A stretch of 64,000 nucleotides of DNA from assembly GCF_040219335.1 (NCBI RefSeq), contig NZ_JAVJSQ010000044.1, forward strand, positions 124,001 through 188,000. Direction: 5' to 3'. Every line of letters starts with the position of its first letter. The stretch's first letter is position 1. A program made the position numbers and the translations under genes. Below the pieces are notes generated by a model. The model did no database searches, had not been told where the DNA came from, and saw only the letters and a program-made list of their open reading frames with translations. This DNA comes from Gimesia sp. (lineage in GTDB: Bacteria > Planctomycetota > Planctomycetia > Planctomycetales > Planctomycetaceae). Positions 34,276 to 43,703 of the stretch are shown here, piece after piece.

Positions 34276-34959
34276 TTGGTGAACGCAACTAGTTTAACAG
34301 TCGAGAATTATCTAAAAGCGATCCTGCAGATCAGTCTCCAGTCCGGTTCGGAATGGATCAGCACAGGGGAACTGGCCCGTTATATGGACGTCGCCCCCGG
34401 AACCGTCACCAGCATGCTCAAAACTCTCAAGCAGTCCAAGCTGGTGGAGTATCGACCCTACGAAGGAGCCAGCCTGACTGAGGCTGGTAAGCATTCCGCG
34501 ATTCGCGTCCTCAGACGACACCGTCTGATCGAACTGTTCCTGTTTCAGACATTGAAGCTGACATGGGATCAGATCCATGCGGAAGCCGAAAACATGGAGC
34601 ACGCGGTCAGCGACTTTCTCGTGGACCATATCGACGAATATCTGGGCTTCCCGGAAGCCGATCCTCACGGCGATCCTATTCCGTCAATCGACGGTCGGAT
34701 GCGGCGGGCCTATCCGAACCTGACTACCCTGGCGGCGTGTCAACCTGGTACACACGTCAAGATCGTTCAGGTCACCGATCAGGAAACTGAGTTTTTACGT
34801 TTTCTCTCCCGCTCCGGGTTACAGCTCGGATCGCAGGGAGTCGTCAAAGAGAAAAACAGCGAGGCAGGTATTGTTGTCTCGGAATGGAACGGACAGATGC
34901 TCTCCATGGGAGTCCATGTTGCTGAGAACGTCAAAGTTGTTCCTGTGGAAGCAGCTTAA
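34276..34959 (+). CDS. DtxR/IdeR-family metal-dependent regulator with FeoA-like domain
   Basis: 227 aa from TTG 34276 or GTG 34279. The winged helix occupies residues 7-70: SLTVENYLKAILQISLQSG, then STGELARYMDVAPGTVTSML as the DNA-reading unit. The dimerisation/metal-binding domain follows (IRVLRRHRLIELFLFQTL, WDQIHAEAENMEHAVSDFL, with His/Glu ligands). After a linker, a C-terminal SH3-like FeoA domain spans about 150-225. Iron or manganese dependence is expected. Targets are unknown, and no transporter lies adjacent. The divergent SLBB gene shares its upstream region, which contains a palindrome. Confidence 0.9.
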   Translation: MVNATSLTVENYLKAILQISLQSGSEWISTGELARYMDVAPGTVTSMLKTLKQSKLVEYRPYEGASLTEAGKHSAIRVLRRHRLIELFLFQTLKLTWDQIHAEAENMEHAVSDFLVDHIDEYLGFPEADPHGDPIPSIDGRMRRAYPNLTTLAACQPGTHVKIVQVTDQETEFLRFLSRSGLQLGSQGVVKEKNSEAGIVVSEWNGQMLSMGVHVAENVKVVPVEAA

Positions 34960-35051
34960 TTGGAATCAGGCTGCTGGTGCTAACAGAAACTGAGTGAACG
35001 ACTGGCTGACACAGTGCAGGCCGGTTCACACTGCTGAAGAAAGAGAAGAAA

Positions 35052-36482
35052 TTGAGTCACCTTACCTACGAAAACCCTTTAATCAGTCGTTATGCTTCGA
35101 AGGAAATGAGTCAAATCTGGTCGGCTCAGAAAAAGCACTCCACCTGGCGGCGTCTGTGGGTGGCCCTGGCGGAATCACAACACGAAATGGGATTGCCCGT
35201 CACCCGGGAGCAGGTCGAATCTCTGAGGTCCGCCATCGATGACATCGATTTCGAACTGGCAGCGAAAGCAGAAAAAGATCTGCGACACGACGTGATGGCG
35301 CACGTGCATACCTACGGCGAACGCTGTCCGGATGCCAAAGCGATCATTCACCTGGGAGCTACCAGTTGTTTCGTTACCGATAACAGCGAACTGGTTATGA
35401 TTCGCGAAAGTCTGGAGCAGGTTCGCAAGCGGCTCGTCGCTGTCATTGATCAACTGGCAAAGTTTGCCGCCGAATACCGGGACCTGCCCTGCCTTGGATT
35501 TACCCACCTCCAGCCTGCCCAGCCAACCACTGTTGGTAAACGGGCTACGCTGTGGTGCTACGATCTGATTCTGGATCTGGAAGAGATTGAATACCGAATC
35601 GAAAAGCTCCGCTTCCGGGGTGTGAAGGGGACAACGGGTACCCAGGCAACATTCCTGCAACTCTTCAAAGGTGATCATGCGAAAGTCGACGAACTCGATC
35701 GCCGCGTCACGGAAAAGTTGGGCTTCAAAGATCGCTATGCAGTCACCGGGCAGACCTATTCACGAAAAGTCGATGCCCAGGTACTCAGTGCCCTCAGTGG
35801 TATCGGACAATCGGCGCACAAGGCAGGAAATGATGTGCGTATTCTGCAGAACCGCAAAGAACTGGAAGAACCGTTCGAGAAGAATCAGATTGGTTCATCT
35901 GCCATGGCTTACAAACGCAACCCCATGCGTTCCGAACGGATGTGTTCGCTGGCTCGCTTCGCGATCAGCCTGACTGCGAATGCCGAAGATACCGCAGCCA
36001 CCCAGTGGATGGAGCGGACGCTGGACGACAGTGCCAACCGTCGATTGTCGCTGCCGCAATCATTTCTGGCCATTGATGCAGTGCTGATTCTGTATCGCAA
36101 CATTGTCGATGGCATGGTCGTCTATCCCAAGGTGATTGAGAAGCACCTCAATGAGGAACTTCCCTTCATGGCGACTGAAGAGTTCCTGATGGCAGGCGTC
36201 GAAGCGGGCGGTGATCGTCAGGAGCTTCACGAACGGATCCGCGTGCATAGTCAGGCTGCCGGAGCGGAAGTGAAAGTACGGGGCGGTCAAAATGATCTGA
36301 TCGAACGCCTGCAGAAAGATGCGGCTTTCGCCGGCTGTGATCTGGCCAGCGCCCTGGATGCCCGAAAATACATCGGCCGGGCTCCGGAACAGGTTGATGC
36401 CTTTATCGCGGAAATCGTGGATCCAGTTCGGCAGCGATATCAGGCCGACCTCGATCAGTCAGTTGAGGATCTCAAGGTCTGA
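35052..36482 (+). CDS. purB: Adenylosuccinate lyase
   Basis: 476 aa, fumarase/aspartase superfamily. It cleaves adenylosuccinate to AMP and fumarate and SAICAR to AICAR in purine synthesis. Key segments: [13 protein letters not shown] and [14 protein letters not shown] near residues 78-107, [17 protein letters not shown] with the general-acid His, and the superfamily signature [16 protein letters not shown] with the catalytic Ser. Translation starts at a TTG (35052) preceded by AGAGAAGAAA. It is closer to the eukaryotic/human-type PurB of about 480 aa than to the short enterobacterial form (judgement from length and motifs). Ends before a shared hairpin. Confidence 0.96.
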   Translation: MSHLTYENPLISRYASKEMSQIWSAQKKHSTWRRLWVALAESQHEMGLPVTREQVESLRSAIDDIDFELAAKAEKDLRHDVMAHVHTYGERCPDAKAIIHLGATSCFVTDNSELVMIRESLEQVRKRLVAVIDQLAKFAAEYRDLPCLGFTHLQPAQPTTVGKRATLWCYDLILDLEEIEYRIEKLRFRGVKGTTGTQATFLQLFKGDHAKVDELDRRVTEKLGFKDRYAVTGQTYSRKVDAQVLSALSGIGQSAHKAGNDVRILQNRKELEEPFEKNQIGSSAMAYKRNPMRSERMCSLARFAISLTANAEDTAATQWMERTLDDSANRRLSLPQSFLAIDAVLILYRNIVDGMVVYPKVIEKHLNEELPFMATEEFLMAGVEAGGDRQELHERIRVHSQAAGAEVKVRGGQNDLIERLQKDAAFAGCDLASALDARKYIGRAPEQVDAFIAEIVDPVRQRYQADLDQSVEDLKV

Positions 36483-36522
36483 AACTCTCCTGAATCCACT
36501 TTGTTCCCTGTGAAAATAAAGA

Positions 36523-36548
36523 CGCCCCGATGGAAGACCATCGGGGCG
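36523..36548 (-). terminator. Strong hairpin between convergent purB and DUF1501 genes
   Basis: Perfect 11-bp stem CGCCCCGATGG (36523-36533) / CCATCGGGGCG (36538-36548), loop AAGA. On the minus strand it is followed by TTTATTTT, making it a terminator for the DUF1501 operon. On the plus strand no U-run follows, but the stem may still protect the purB 3' end. Confidence 0.8.
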
Positions 36549-36573
36549 CCTCAGGGACTATAGTAGTGCCTTG

Positions 36574-38022
36574 CTACGTCAGTACTTCTTTAATGACGCG
36601 TGCTTCTTCGACACCAGTGAGTTTGGTGTCCAGGCCCTGGAATTCAACGCTGAAGCGTTTGTGATCAATTCCTAAGAGATGCAGCATGGTTGCATGCAGA
36701 TCACGCACGTGTACTATGTTTTCAACGGAATTATAGCCTAGTTCGTCTGTATTACCATAAGAAATTCCACCTTTTATCCCTCCACCGGCCATCCACATGG
36801 AAAAACCTTTAATGTGATGGTCCCGGCCGGCGCCTCCCTTGCCCTGGAACATGGGTGTTCTGCCAAATTCCCCTCCCCAGATCACGAGGGTTTCATCCAG
36901 CATCCCGCGCGATTTGAGATCGTTGATCAGAGCCCACGTTGGTTTATCGGTCAGACCACAGCAGGTATTCATATAGCGGACCAGACCTCCATGGTGGTCC
37001 CAGCCGCGATGATAGAGATGAATGAAACGGGAGCCCCGCTCCGCCAGTCGTCGAGCCAGCAGACAGTTTGTGGCATAGGTGCCCGAACCCGCTTCGGCTC
37101 CGTACATTTCCAGCGTCTCTTTTGATTCATCAGACAGATCCATCAGTTCCGGAACGGAGGTCTGCATCCGAAACGCCATCTCGTAAGCAGCAATCCGGGT
37201 ATCGATTTCCGGGTTGGAAACACTTTGATTGCGGAAACGATCCAGTTTTCGGACGGCGTCGATCAGTTCTTTCTGCTGGGGATCGGTAATCCCTGCGGGA
37301 TTTTTGAGATAGTTCACCGGATCGCCGGTCGAATTGAACTGAACTCCCTGATAGCGACTGGGAAGAAAGCCGGTTCCCCACTGACGCGAAGCGATCGGCT
37401 GCGGATTACGTCCGCCGACACTGGTCAACACCACGAAGCCGGGAAGTTCTTCTGTCTCACTTCCCAGTCCGTAAGTGACCCACGATCCCATTGATGGTCG
37501 ACCGCTGATGGCGGTGCCAGTGTTCATGAAAGTGTGCGCGGGATCGTGATTGATCTGCTCGGTGACCATCGAACGCACGATGCAGATATCATCAGCGATT
37601 TTGGCGGTCCAAGGGAGAAAGTCGCTGATCTCCTGGCCGTTCTCGCCGTACTTGCGAAACTTGGTCAGTGGTCCCTGGCACTTGAGATCGCGACCCTGCA
37701 ACTGGGCTATGGGTTGACCTTTGGTATAACTTTCCGGAAAAGGCTTACCATCCATTTCCGCCAGCTTGGGTTTATAATCGAAGGTCTCCAGATGAGTCGG
37801 TCCCCCCGCCATGCAGAGAAAAATCACCCGTTTCGCTTTGGGAGCGAAGTGCGGCAGACCGGGTAGGCCATCACTGGCCGTTGTCACCGTTTTTGATTGC
37901 GCTGCAGCCAGACCATCGCGGGTGAGTAGCGATCCCAGTGCCGCCGATCCCAGACCAACGCCGGAACGGGACAGAAAGGTACGCCGATTCAAATGTGTCT
38001 GTAATTGATTGAAGTCGAACAT
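36574..38022 (-). CDS. DUF1501 family protein (second operon)
   Basis: 482 aa. The N-terminus carries LNRRTFLSRSGVGLGSAALG, a twin-arginine leader. Family landmarks: VIFLCMAGGPTHLETFDYKP, EQINHDPAHTFMNTGTAISG, GSWVTYGLGSETEELPGFVV, RFIHLYHRGWDHHGGL, LVIWGGEFGRTPMFQG and AGRDHHIKGFSMWMAGGGIK. It is a full-length relative of the truncated gene at 1-1138, which shares the layout and the upstream partner. Function unproven. Its start is 4 nt past the stop of the PSCyt1/DUF1549/DUF1553 gene, and the operon ends at the hairpin 36523-36548. Confidence 0.94.
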   Translation of the reverse strand: MFDFNQLQTHLNRRTFLSRSGVGLGSAALGSLLTRDGLAAAQSKTVTTASDGLPGLPHFAPKAKRVIFLCMAGGPTHLETFDYKPKLAEMDGKPFPESYTKGQPIAQLQGRDLKCQGPLTKFRKYGENGQEISDFLPWTAKIADDICIVRSMVTEQINHDPAHTFMNTGTAISGRPSMGSWVTYGLGSETEELPGFVVLTSVGGRNPQPIASRQWGTGFLPSRYQGVQFNSTGDPVNYLKNPAGITDPQQKELIDAVRKLDRFRNQSVSNPEIDTRIAAYEMAFRMQTSVPELMDLSDESKETLEMYGAEAGSGTYATNCLLARRLAERGSRFIHLYHRGWDHHGGLVRYMNTCCGLTDKPTWALINDLKSRGMLDETLVIWGGEFGRTPMFQGKGGAGRDHHIKGFSMWMAGGGIKGGISYGNTDELGYNSVENIVHVRDLHATMLHLLGIDHKRFSVEFQGLDTKLTGVEEARVIKEVLT

Positions 38023-38026
38023 ATTC

Positions 38027-40459
38027 TTAATTCCTCGTCACCACTTCATTCAGGTTGAGCAGCGCCCGTGTGACCTCCGTCCAGGCCGCGAGTTCAACCG
38101 CTTCCAGGTTAGCTTCGGTTTTAGTAAGGCCGGTACTGGTCAGAGCCTGGGCCTCTTTTGTCCGATCAGCAAACGCACGCCGGTTGGAATTCAGCAGGTC
38201 CTGCAGTACTTCAACCTCATACGCTTCCGGATCGCGTGACGTCGCCTGGGTGAAGGCGAAATTGATGCGTTCTTGCTCGGAGTCGCCTCCCTGCTGGATC
38301 ACGTGTGCCGCGAAAACGCGGGCTGCTTCGATAAATGTGGGATCGTTAAGCAGGGTCATCGCTGCGATTGGGGTATTAGAACGGGGCCGCTGCGCCGTGC
38401 ATTCTTCGCGACTGGGCGCATCGAAGGCTTTGAGCATCGGATGCAGGAACTGACGCTGCCAGTGCATGTAGACGCCGCGTCGCCATTGCCGTTCGTCCTG
38501 ATGCGACACATATTTTCGCTTCGGAAAATTCAAATGTCGATAGTAGCCTGCAGGTTGATACGGCTTCACGCTCGGGCCACCAATCTCGGTCACCAAAAGT
38601 CCGCTGATTGCCAGGGCGTTATCGCGGATCATCTCAGCGGGCAGGCGGAAGCGGGCCTGGCGGTCAAGTCGTCTGTTGAAGGGATCTGTTTTTCGCTGTT
38701 CGGGAGTTTCCAGTGACGACTGGCGGTAGGCGCGACTCATCACGATGAACTTCACCATCTGTTTGATGTCCCACTCATCCTCGAAAAACTTGATCGCCAG
38801 TTGATCGAGCAGTTCAGGGTAATGCGGGGGGCCTCCCTGTCCTCCAAAGTCGTCCAGCACTGGTGCAATCCCTCGGCCAAAGAACAGATACCAGAATCGG
38901 TTTGTCATCACGCGGGCCATCAGCGGCCCATATCCGTCTTTGGCTGAGAGCCAGTTGGCCAGGTCCAGTCGCGTGGGACGCTCATGGTCTGTTTTAATCT
39001 GTCCCATGAATTCCGGGATCGCGGGTTGGACGACAGGGCCACTTTCATCCAGCCAGTTACCACGGGGTAAAATTCGTATTTCGCGGGGTTTGATTGAAAC
39101 GGTGATCATGGTTTTGACCGCTCCGCGATCGATGGCCTCCCGTTCTTTTTTGAGAGGCCCCAATTGCTTGTTTAACTCAACCATCTGTTTGAGCTTCTGC
39201 TCTTTTTCTTCCGGCGACTGTTTCTGGATCTCCGAACTGGAAATGGCTTTCAACTTATCCTGGATGGATTTGATTTTGGCATCGAGTCTGGCAATCTTCT
39301 GTTTTTCCTCTGCAGAGTACAGAAAGATTTCCGGTTCACGGATCGTCGGAATACGGTCAGCTCCCCGTCTCAGATGCTGGTCTTCATCGATATCCGCGAA
39401 GAAAGCGACCATCGAATAAAAGTCTTTCGCGGTATACGGATCATATTTGTGATCGTGGCACTGGCAACAGCCCATCGTGGCTCCCATCCAGACTCCCGAG
39501 AAGTTGCGAATCCGGTCGGCAGCGTAGATCGCCAGATACTCTTTCCGCTGAACCCCCCCTTCGTGGGATGTCTGCAGAACGCGGTTGTATCCGGTCGCGA
39601 TTTTCTGTTGTAAGCTGGGATCAGGCAGCAGGTCGCCTGCCAGTTGCTCACGGGTAAACTGATCAAAGGGTAGATTGCGATTGAAGGCATCAATCACGTA
39701 ATCCCGGTAAGGGGAAATGTGGTGATCCTGGTCGCCGTGGTATCCCACCGTATCTGCAAAGCGGACCAGGTCCAGCCAGTACATCGCCATCCGCTCTCCG
39801 TAATGCGGCGAAGCCAGCAGGCGATCAACCTGCTTTTCATATGCAGTGGGACTGTCATCCTTCACAAATGCGTCGACTTCTGCCCGCGTGGGCGGCAGTC
39901 CGGTCAGGTCAAAACTCAGGCGACGGAGTAGAGTAATTTTGTCTGCCTCCGGCGACGGTTTCAGTCCCTGCTCTTCCAGGCGTGAGAGGACGAAATTGTC
40001 AATCCAGTTCACGGGCCACTGCTGGTCTTTGACTTGAGGGACCGGGCTGGCATGGGGTTTGACATACGCCCAGTGTTGCGACCATTGTGCGCCTTCAGCG
40101 ATCCATTGTTTGAACAGTTCGATCTCTTCACTCGTCAGTTTCTTGCCTGAGTCGGCAGGAGGCATCACGGTGTCTGCATCGTGACTGGAAATCCGTGCGA
40201 AGAGCTCACTCTGGTCCGGCTGCCCGGGATGGATGATGGCCGCTTCAGAGGTAGATTTCAGACCGGTTTCCTGATCGAGCCGCAAGTCGGCTTCGCGATG
40301 CTCTGCATCGGGGCCGTGACAGTGGAAACAGTTCCGGGAAAGGATCGGTCGGATATCGCGATTGAAATTGACCTGGGGAGGTCCGGCGTTTGCCTGTACG
40401 GGGAGCGTGAATAACGCCAGCAGAGTGATGCCTGGAAAACAGCGCAAGACTCGCAACAT
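38027..40459 (-). CDS. Haem-binding PSCyt1 - DUF1549 - DUF1553 secreted protein
   Basis: 810 aa. Sec leader (FPGITLLALFTLPVQANAG), then a single PSCyt1 domain with NCFHCHGPDAEHREADLRLD, MPPADSGKKLT and QWIAEGAQW. DUF1549 follows (LTGLPPTRAEVDAFVKDDSP, MGCCQCHDHKYDPYTAKDFY), a Lys/Glu-rich coiled stretch around residues 355-430, and DUF1553 with RVMTNRFWYLFFGRG and VMSRAYRQSS. A MPPAD motif is typical of planctomycete cytochromes. It is probably periplasmic and may pass electrons or act on carbohydrate; not proven. It forms an operon with the DUF1501 gene 4 nt downstream. Compare the 923-aa paralogue, which carries two PSCyt1 domains. Confidence 0.93.
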   Translation of the reverse strand: MLRVLRCFPGITLLALFTLPVQANAGPPQVNFNRDIRPILSRNCFHCHGPDAEHREADLRLDQETGLKSTSEAAIIHPGQPDQSELFARISSHDADTVMPPADSGKKLTSEEIELFKQWIAEGAQWSQHWAYVKPHASPVPQVKDQQWPVNWIDNFVLSRLEEQGLKPSPEADKITLLRRLSFDLTGLPPTRAEVDAFVKDDSPTAYEKQVDRLLASPHYGERMAMYWLDLVRFADTVGYHGDQDHHISPYRDYVIDAFNRNLPFDQFTREQLAGDLLPDPSLQQKIATGYNRVLQTSHEGGVQRKEYLAIYAADRIRNFSGVWMGATMGCCQCHDHKYDPYTAKDFYSMVAFFADIDEDQHLRRGADRIPTIREPEIFLYSAEEKQKIARLDAKIKSIQDKLKAISSSEIQKQSPEEKEQKLKQMVELNKQLGPLKKEREAIDRGAVKTMITVSIKPREIRILPRGNWLDESGPVVQPAIPEFMGQIKTDHERPTRLDLANWLSAKDGYGPLMARVMTNRFWYLFFGRGIAPVLDDFGGQGGPPHYPELLDQLAIKFFEDEWDIKQMVKFIVMSRAYRQSSLETPEQRKTDPFNRRLDRQARFRLPAEMIRDNALAISGLLVTEIGGPSVKPYQPAGYYRHLNFPKRKYVSHQDERQWRRGVYMHWQRQFLHPMLKAFDAPSREECTAQRPRSNTPIAAMTLLNDPTFIEAARVFAAHVIQQGGDSEQERINFAFTQATSRDPEAYEVEVLQDLLNSNRRAFADRTKEAQALTSTGLTKTEANLEAVELAAWTEVTRALLNLNEVVTRN

Positions 40460-40826
40460 GGTAATTCGCCCTCAGTTGAAAACACGAGAGAAGTGCCGGG
40501 AGGCAGTGGGCCCGGATTACCTGGCACATCAAACGCGAGGAAAACTGGTTTGGTGTTACCGGTCCGTAACGAATCGAGTTAACGGTAGCCGGACAAACAA
40601 CATCCGGCAGGTAGGAACATGGTGGACAGAAAGAGGAATTTCTCTTGTCCTGACCTAATCATATCAGTCGCTCCGGGCACCTTCAACAAGGGTTCTCGGC
40701 TTTGCTGCCGAAAACCAGTGGGGCAAAACTTGACAAACGTCGGCGATCTCACGAACTTCAAAAGAGTAGCGGTGTCATAGCGGTATCGCTCACTCCCGAC
40801 ATTTTCATTCAATTCAGGTTCCGAAG
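40460..40826. other. Divergent intergenic region
   Basis: 367 nt between the leftward PSCyt1 operon and the rightward PLP-lyase gene. A TTGACA hexamer lies at 40730-40735 in the direction of the lyase gene but no matching -10 is seen at 17 nt. I see no repeat or small gene. Confidence 0.4.
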
Positions 40827-41804
40827 ATGCAAGCTCCAACGTTTCAGGATATTCAGGAGGCCCTCCCCCGTGTGAGAGAGGTGCTGACACCTACTCCCCT
40901 TTTCGAATGGCCTGGTTTGAGTCAGTTAACGGGCACTCGACTATTCCTGAAACACGAAAACCACCAGCCGGTCGGTGCGTTCAAGGTGCGTGGCGGTATT
41001 AACCTGGTGAGTACCCTGTCTGACGCAGAGCGTGAAGCGGGTATCATGGGCTGTTCGACCGGCAATCATGGTCAGTCCCTGGCATTCGCGGCTCGCAGAT
41101 TTGGTATCAAATGCGCGATCGTGGTACCGCGTCATAATAATCCCGACAAAGTCCGCGCTATCCAGATGCTGGGTGCTGAAATCATTGAGGCGGGTGAAGA
41201 CTTCAATGAAGCCAAACACTATCTGGAAACCGAGCTGGTCGATGGGAAGCGACGATACGTGCACTCGGCCAATGAACCCAAGCTGATTGCAGGCGTGGGG
41301 ACCCAGGGCATCGAAATTTTTGAAACCCTGCCCGATCCGGATGTGGTCATCGTGCCGGTGGGAATGGGCAGCGGTGTCTGTGGTACGGGCATCGTTGCGA
41401 AACACCTGCGCCCCCAAACAGAAGTCATCGCGGTGCAGGCAGAGAACGCACCGGCAAATCAGCTCTCCTGGAAAGCAGGCAGCCCGCAGACAACCGAGAC
41501 CGCACAAACCTGGGCGGAAGGAGTCGCGACCCGTGCCGGAGCCGATCTGACACAGCAGATCATGCAGTCGGTGGTCGATGATTTTCTATTGGTCGGCGAA
41601 GATGAGATGCGGCTGGCCGCTTATCACATTCTCAAAGAGACCCACAATCTTGCCGAAGGAGCCGGTGCAGCGGCACTGGCAGCTGTCCTGAAATATCCAG
41701 ATCGGTTTGCGGGTAAAAAAGTGGTGGCGGTCCTCAGTGGTGGCAATCTGAATCTTGCTGAACTCCCGGAGATTTTGCGGCTCGGCTCCGAACAATCCGC
41801 ATGA
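40827..41804 (+). CDS. Threonine/serine dehydratase-like PLP enzyme (fold type II)
   Basis: 325 aa, catalytic domain only, no ACT regulatory domain. It should convert threonine or serine to a 2-oxo acid and ammonia, or act as a serine racemase. Motifs: LKHENHQPVGAFKVRGG with the PLP Schiff-base Lys K53, CSTGNHGQSLAFAARRFG (phosphate-proximal S-x-GNH), the glycine loop VPVGMGSGVCG near residue 175, and VVAVLSGGNLNL at the end. Which substrate is used cannot be told. It precedes the SDR gene by 190 nt on the same strand. Confidence 0.88.
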   Translation: MQAPTFQDIQEALPRVREVLTPTPLFEWPGLSQLTGTRLFLKHENHQPVGAFKVRGGINLVSTLSDAEREAGIMGCSTGNHGQSLAFAARRFGIKCAIVVPRHNNPDKVRAIQMLGAEIIEAGEDFNEAKHYLETELVDGKRRYVHSANEPKLIAGVGTQGIEIFETLPDPDVVIVPVGMGSGVCGTGIVAKHLRPQTEVIAVQAENAPANQLSWKAGSPQTTETAQTWAEGVATRAGADLTQQIMQSVVDDFLLVGEDEMRLAAYHILKETHNLAEGAGAAALAAVLKYPDRFAGKKVVAVLSGGNLNLAELPEILRLGSEQSA

Positions 41805-41950
41805 ATTGAATTCTTTAACGCGCAACAAAACTAAAGCTCATTTATTTAATCCAGGCCCGCGAATTCGCTTCAGCGTTGGATTGGAATTCCCTCGCGGTAA
41901 TTGTTACCGTAAATGTCAAACCCGGTGTGTCGCTGGACTACCCGGATTTG

Positions 41951-41985
41951 ATCCTGCAAAACAGATCCTGCAAAACAGATCCTGC
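41951..41985 (+). repeat. Short tandem repeat, 14-nt unit, 2.5 copies
   Basis: ATCCTGCAAAACAG at 41951-41964 is repeated exactly at 41965-41978, followed by ATCCTGC (41979-41985). It lies directly before the GAGGG ribosome site of the SDR gene. Confidence 0.85.
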
Positions 41986-41995
41986 GAGGGAAAAA

Positions 41996-42763
41996 ATGAG
42001 ATTTCGAGATCGCGTCGTGATTGTCACCGGTGGCAGCAAGGGGATCGGCGAAGGCTGTTCCCGTGTCTTTTGTGCAGAGGGTGGCCACGTGGCGATACTG
42101 GCCCGGGGCATTCAGGCAGGTCAGGCACTGGCACGCGAACTGAACGCAGCCGGCCCCGGAAAAGCGATGTTCGTGCAATGTGATGTCGGTGAGCACGAAC
42201 AGCTCCGCTCCGCAATCGAACTGGTCGTCGAGCAATATGGACGACTTGACTGCATCATCAATAATGCCGGCGTGCATCCGCCCGCGATGTCTCTGGAAGA
42301 AACCAGCATCGAAGAGATGGAACAGCTGATGCGTGTCAACTTTCTCAGTACCTTCGCGGGGGCCAAATACGCGTTACCTCACTTGCGGAAAACCAAAGGG
42401 ACGATCATCAATATGTCGTCGATTACCGCAGTCCTGGGGCAGCATCACTCAACGGCTTACTGCTCCACCAAAGGCGCGCAGGTCAGCTTTACCAAATCAC
42501 TGGCGATTGAACTGGGTGAAGCAGGCATCCGCGTGAATGCAATTCTCCCCAGTAATATTGACACCCCGCTGATGCATGACTGGGCAGCAACTCTGCCCGA
42601 TCCTCAGACCGCATTGAAACGCGTCGAAGAACTGCAGGTCTTCAAGCGGATGGGAACCATCGAAGAGATGGGCAAACTGGCTTTGTTCCTGGCCACCGAG
42701 GATTCCAGTTTTATTACCGGACAAGCCATTGAAGCCGAAGGGGGCGCCAGCCTCGATTACTAA
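41996..42763 (+). CDS. Short-chain dehydrogenase/reductase (SDR)
   Basis: 255 aa from ATG 41996, which has GAGGG about 7 nt upstream; the frame is open to 41876 but runs through a tandem repeat. Classical SDR motifs: VVIVTGGSKGIGEG (cofactor loop), CIINNAGVHPP, the catalytic Ser in MSSITAVLGQ and the YCSTKGA catalytic Tyr-Lys pair, then LPSNIDTPLM. ITGQAIEAEGGASLDY ends the protein as in FabG/glucose dehydrogenase-like enzymes. NAD(P)H-dependent oxidation or reduction of an unknown alcohol or ketone. Confidence 0.9.
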   Translation: MRFRDRVVIVTGGSKGIGEGCSRVFCAEGGHVAILARGIQAGQALARELNAAGPGKAMFVQCDVGEHEQLRSAIELVVEQYGRLDCIINNAGVHPPAMSLEETSIEEMEQLMRVNFLSTFAGAKYALPHLRKTKGTIINMSSITAVLGQHHSTAYCSTKGAQVSFTKSLAIELGEAGIRVNAILPSNIDTPLMHDWAATLPDPQTALKRVEELQVFKRMGTIEEMGKLALFLATEDSSFITGQAIEAEGGASLDY

Positions 42764-42861
42764 TCGCAGTTATCTGTGAAAACCGCTTTCCGGGCCTCAT
42801 GGGGCTCAGATTCCGAATACCGAATTTTAACTCAATTCAAGATAGATCACAGGAGTAAAGT

Positions 42862-43626
42862 ATGACTGGTCTGAAACGCGTTTTTCGTGTTCTCGTTGTT
42901 TTCATGTTTCTGGGAACCGCATATCACACATACGCCAACCTGGTCGAAGAATACAAGAATGGTTTGATCTGGGAAGAACCCAAGGTTGTGGAAACTGCCC
43001 CGCATCAGCCTCCATCCGATGCGATCGTTCTCTTCGATGGAAAAAATATGGATCAATGGAAGGGGGGCGACAAGTGGAAGATCAAAGACGGGTATGTCGT
43101 CGCTGACAAACAGAGCATTGAAACCAAACAGTCATTCGGCGACTGTCAACTGCACATTGAATTCGCGACTCCAGCCAAAGTCGAAGGTAATGGCCAGGGG
43201 CGTGGCAACAGTGGTGTGTTTCTGATGGGGAGTTATGAAGTCCAGATTCTCGATTCGTATGACAACAAAACCTACTTCGACGGTCAGGCCGCTGCCATCT
43301 ACAAGCAGTATCCGCCACTGGTGAATGCCTGTCGCAAGCCGGGTGAATGGCAGTCCTATGACATCATTTTCAACGCACCCCGCTTTAATGAGTACGGCCA
43401 GCTGGTCAAGCCCGCGTACCTGACCGTCATTCAGAACGGCGTTGTCGTACAAAACCACACGGAACTGCAGGGAGCAACTTACTACCACCAGCCGCCCTTC
43501 TATACGGCCCATGAAGACAAGCTGCCCATTGAGTTGCAGTTTCACAAGAATCCGGTCAAATTCCGGAATATCTGGATTCGCGAACTGGCAGAAATTCATC
43601 CCGTCGGCTGTGTCTGTCCTGAGTAA
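42862..43626 (+). CDS. DUF1080 (3-keto-disaccharide hydrolase-like) secreted protein
   Basis: 254 aa. N-terminal signal or anchor (VFRVLVVFMFLGTAYHTYA). DUF1080 concanavalin-like fold: IVLFDGKNMDQWKGG, WKIKDGYVVADKQSIETKQ, FGDCQLHIEFATP, RGNSGVFLMGSYEVQILDSY, GQAAAIYKQYPP and PGEWQSYDIIFNAPRF. Members have been shown to hydrolyse 3-keto-glycosides in some bacteria, and the family is very expanded in planctomycetes. Next to an SDR and xylulokinase, a carbohydrate-catabolic role is likely. Terminal Cys pair (GCVCPE) is unusual. Confidence 0.92.
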   Translation: MTGLKRVFRVLVVFMFLGTAYHTYANLVEEYKNGLIWEEPKVVETAPHQPPSDAIVLFDGKNMDQWKGGDKWKIKDGYVVADKQSIETKQSFGDCQLHIEFATPAKVEGNGQGRGNSGVFLMGSYEVQILDSYDNKTYFDGQAAAIYKQYPPLVNACRKPGEWQSYDIIFNAPRFNEYGQLVKPAYLTVIQNGVVVQNHTELQGATYYHQPPFYTAHEDKLPIELQFHKNPVKFRNIWIRELAEIHPVGCVCPE

Positions 43627-43703
43627 AACTGTATGCTGAGCTTGTCTGCAGTTTTCCGTTTCACTGCATAAGATGAACTGACCGAGAGAGAAGGAACCAA
43701 AGC

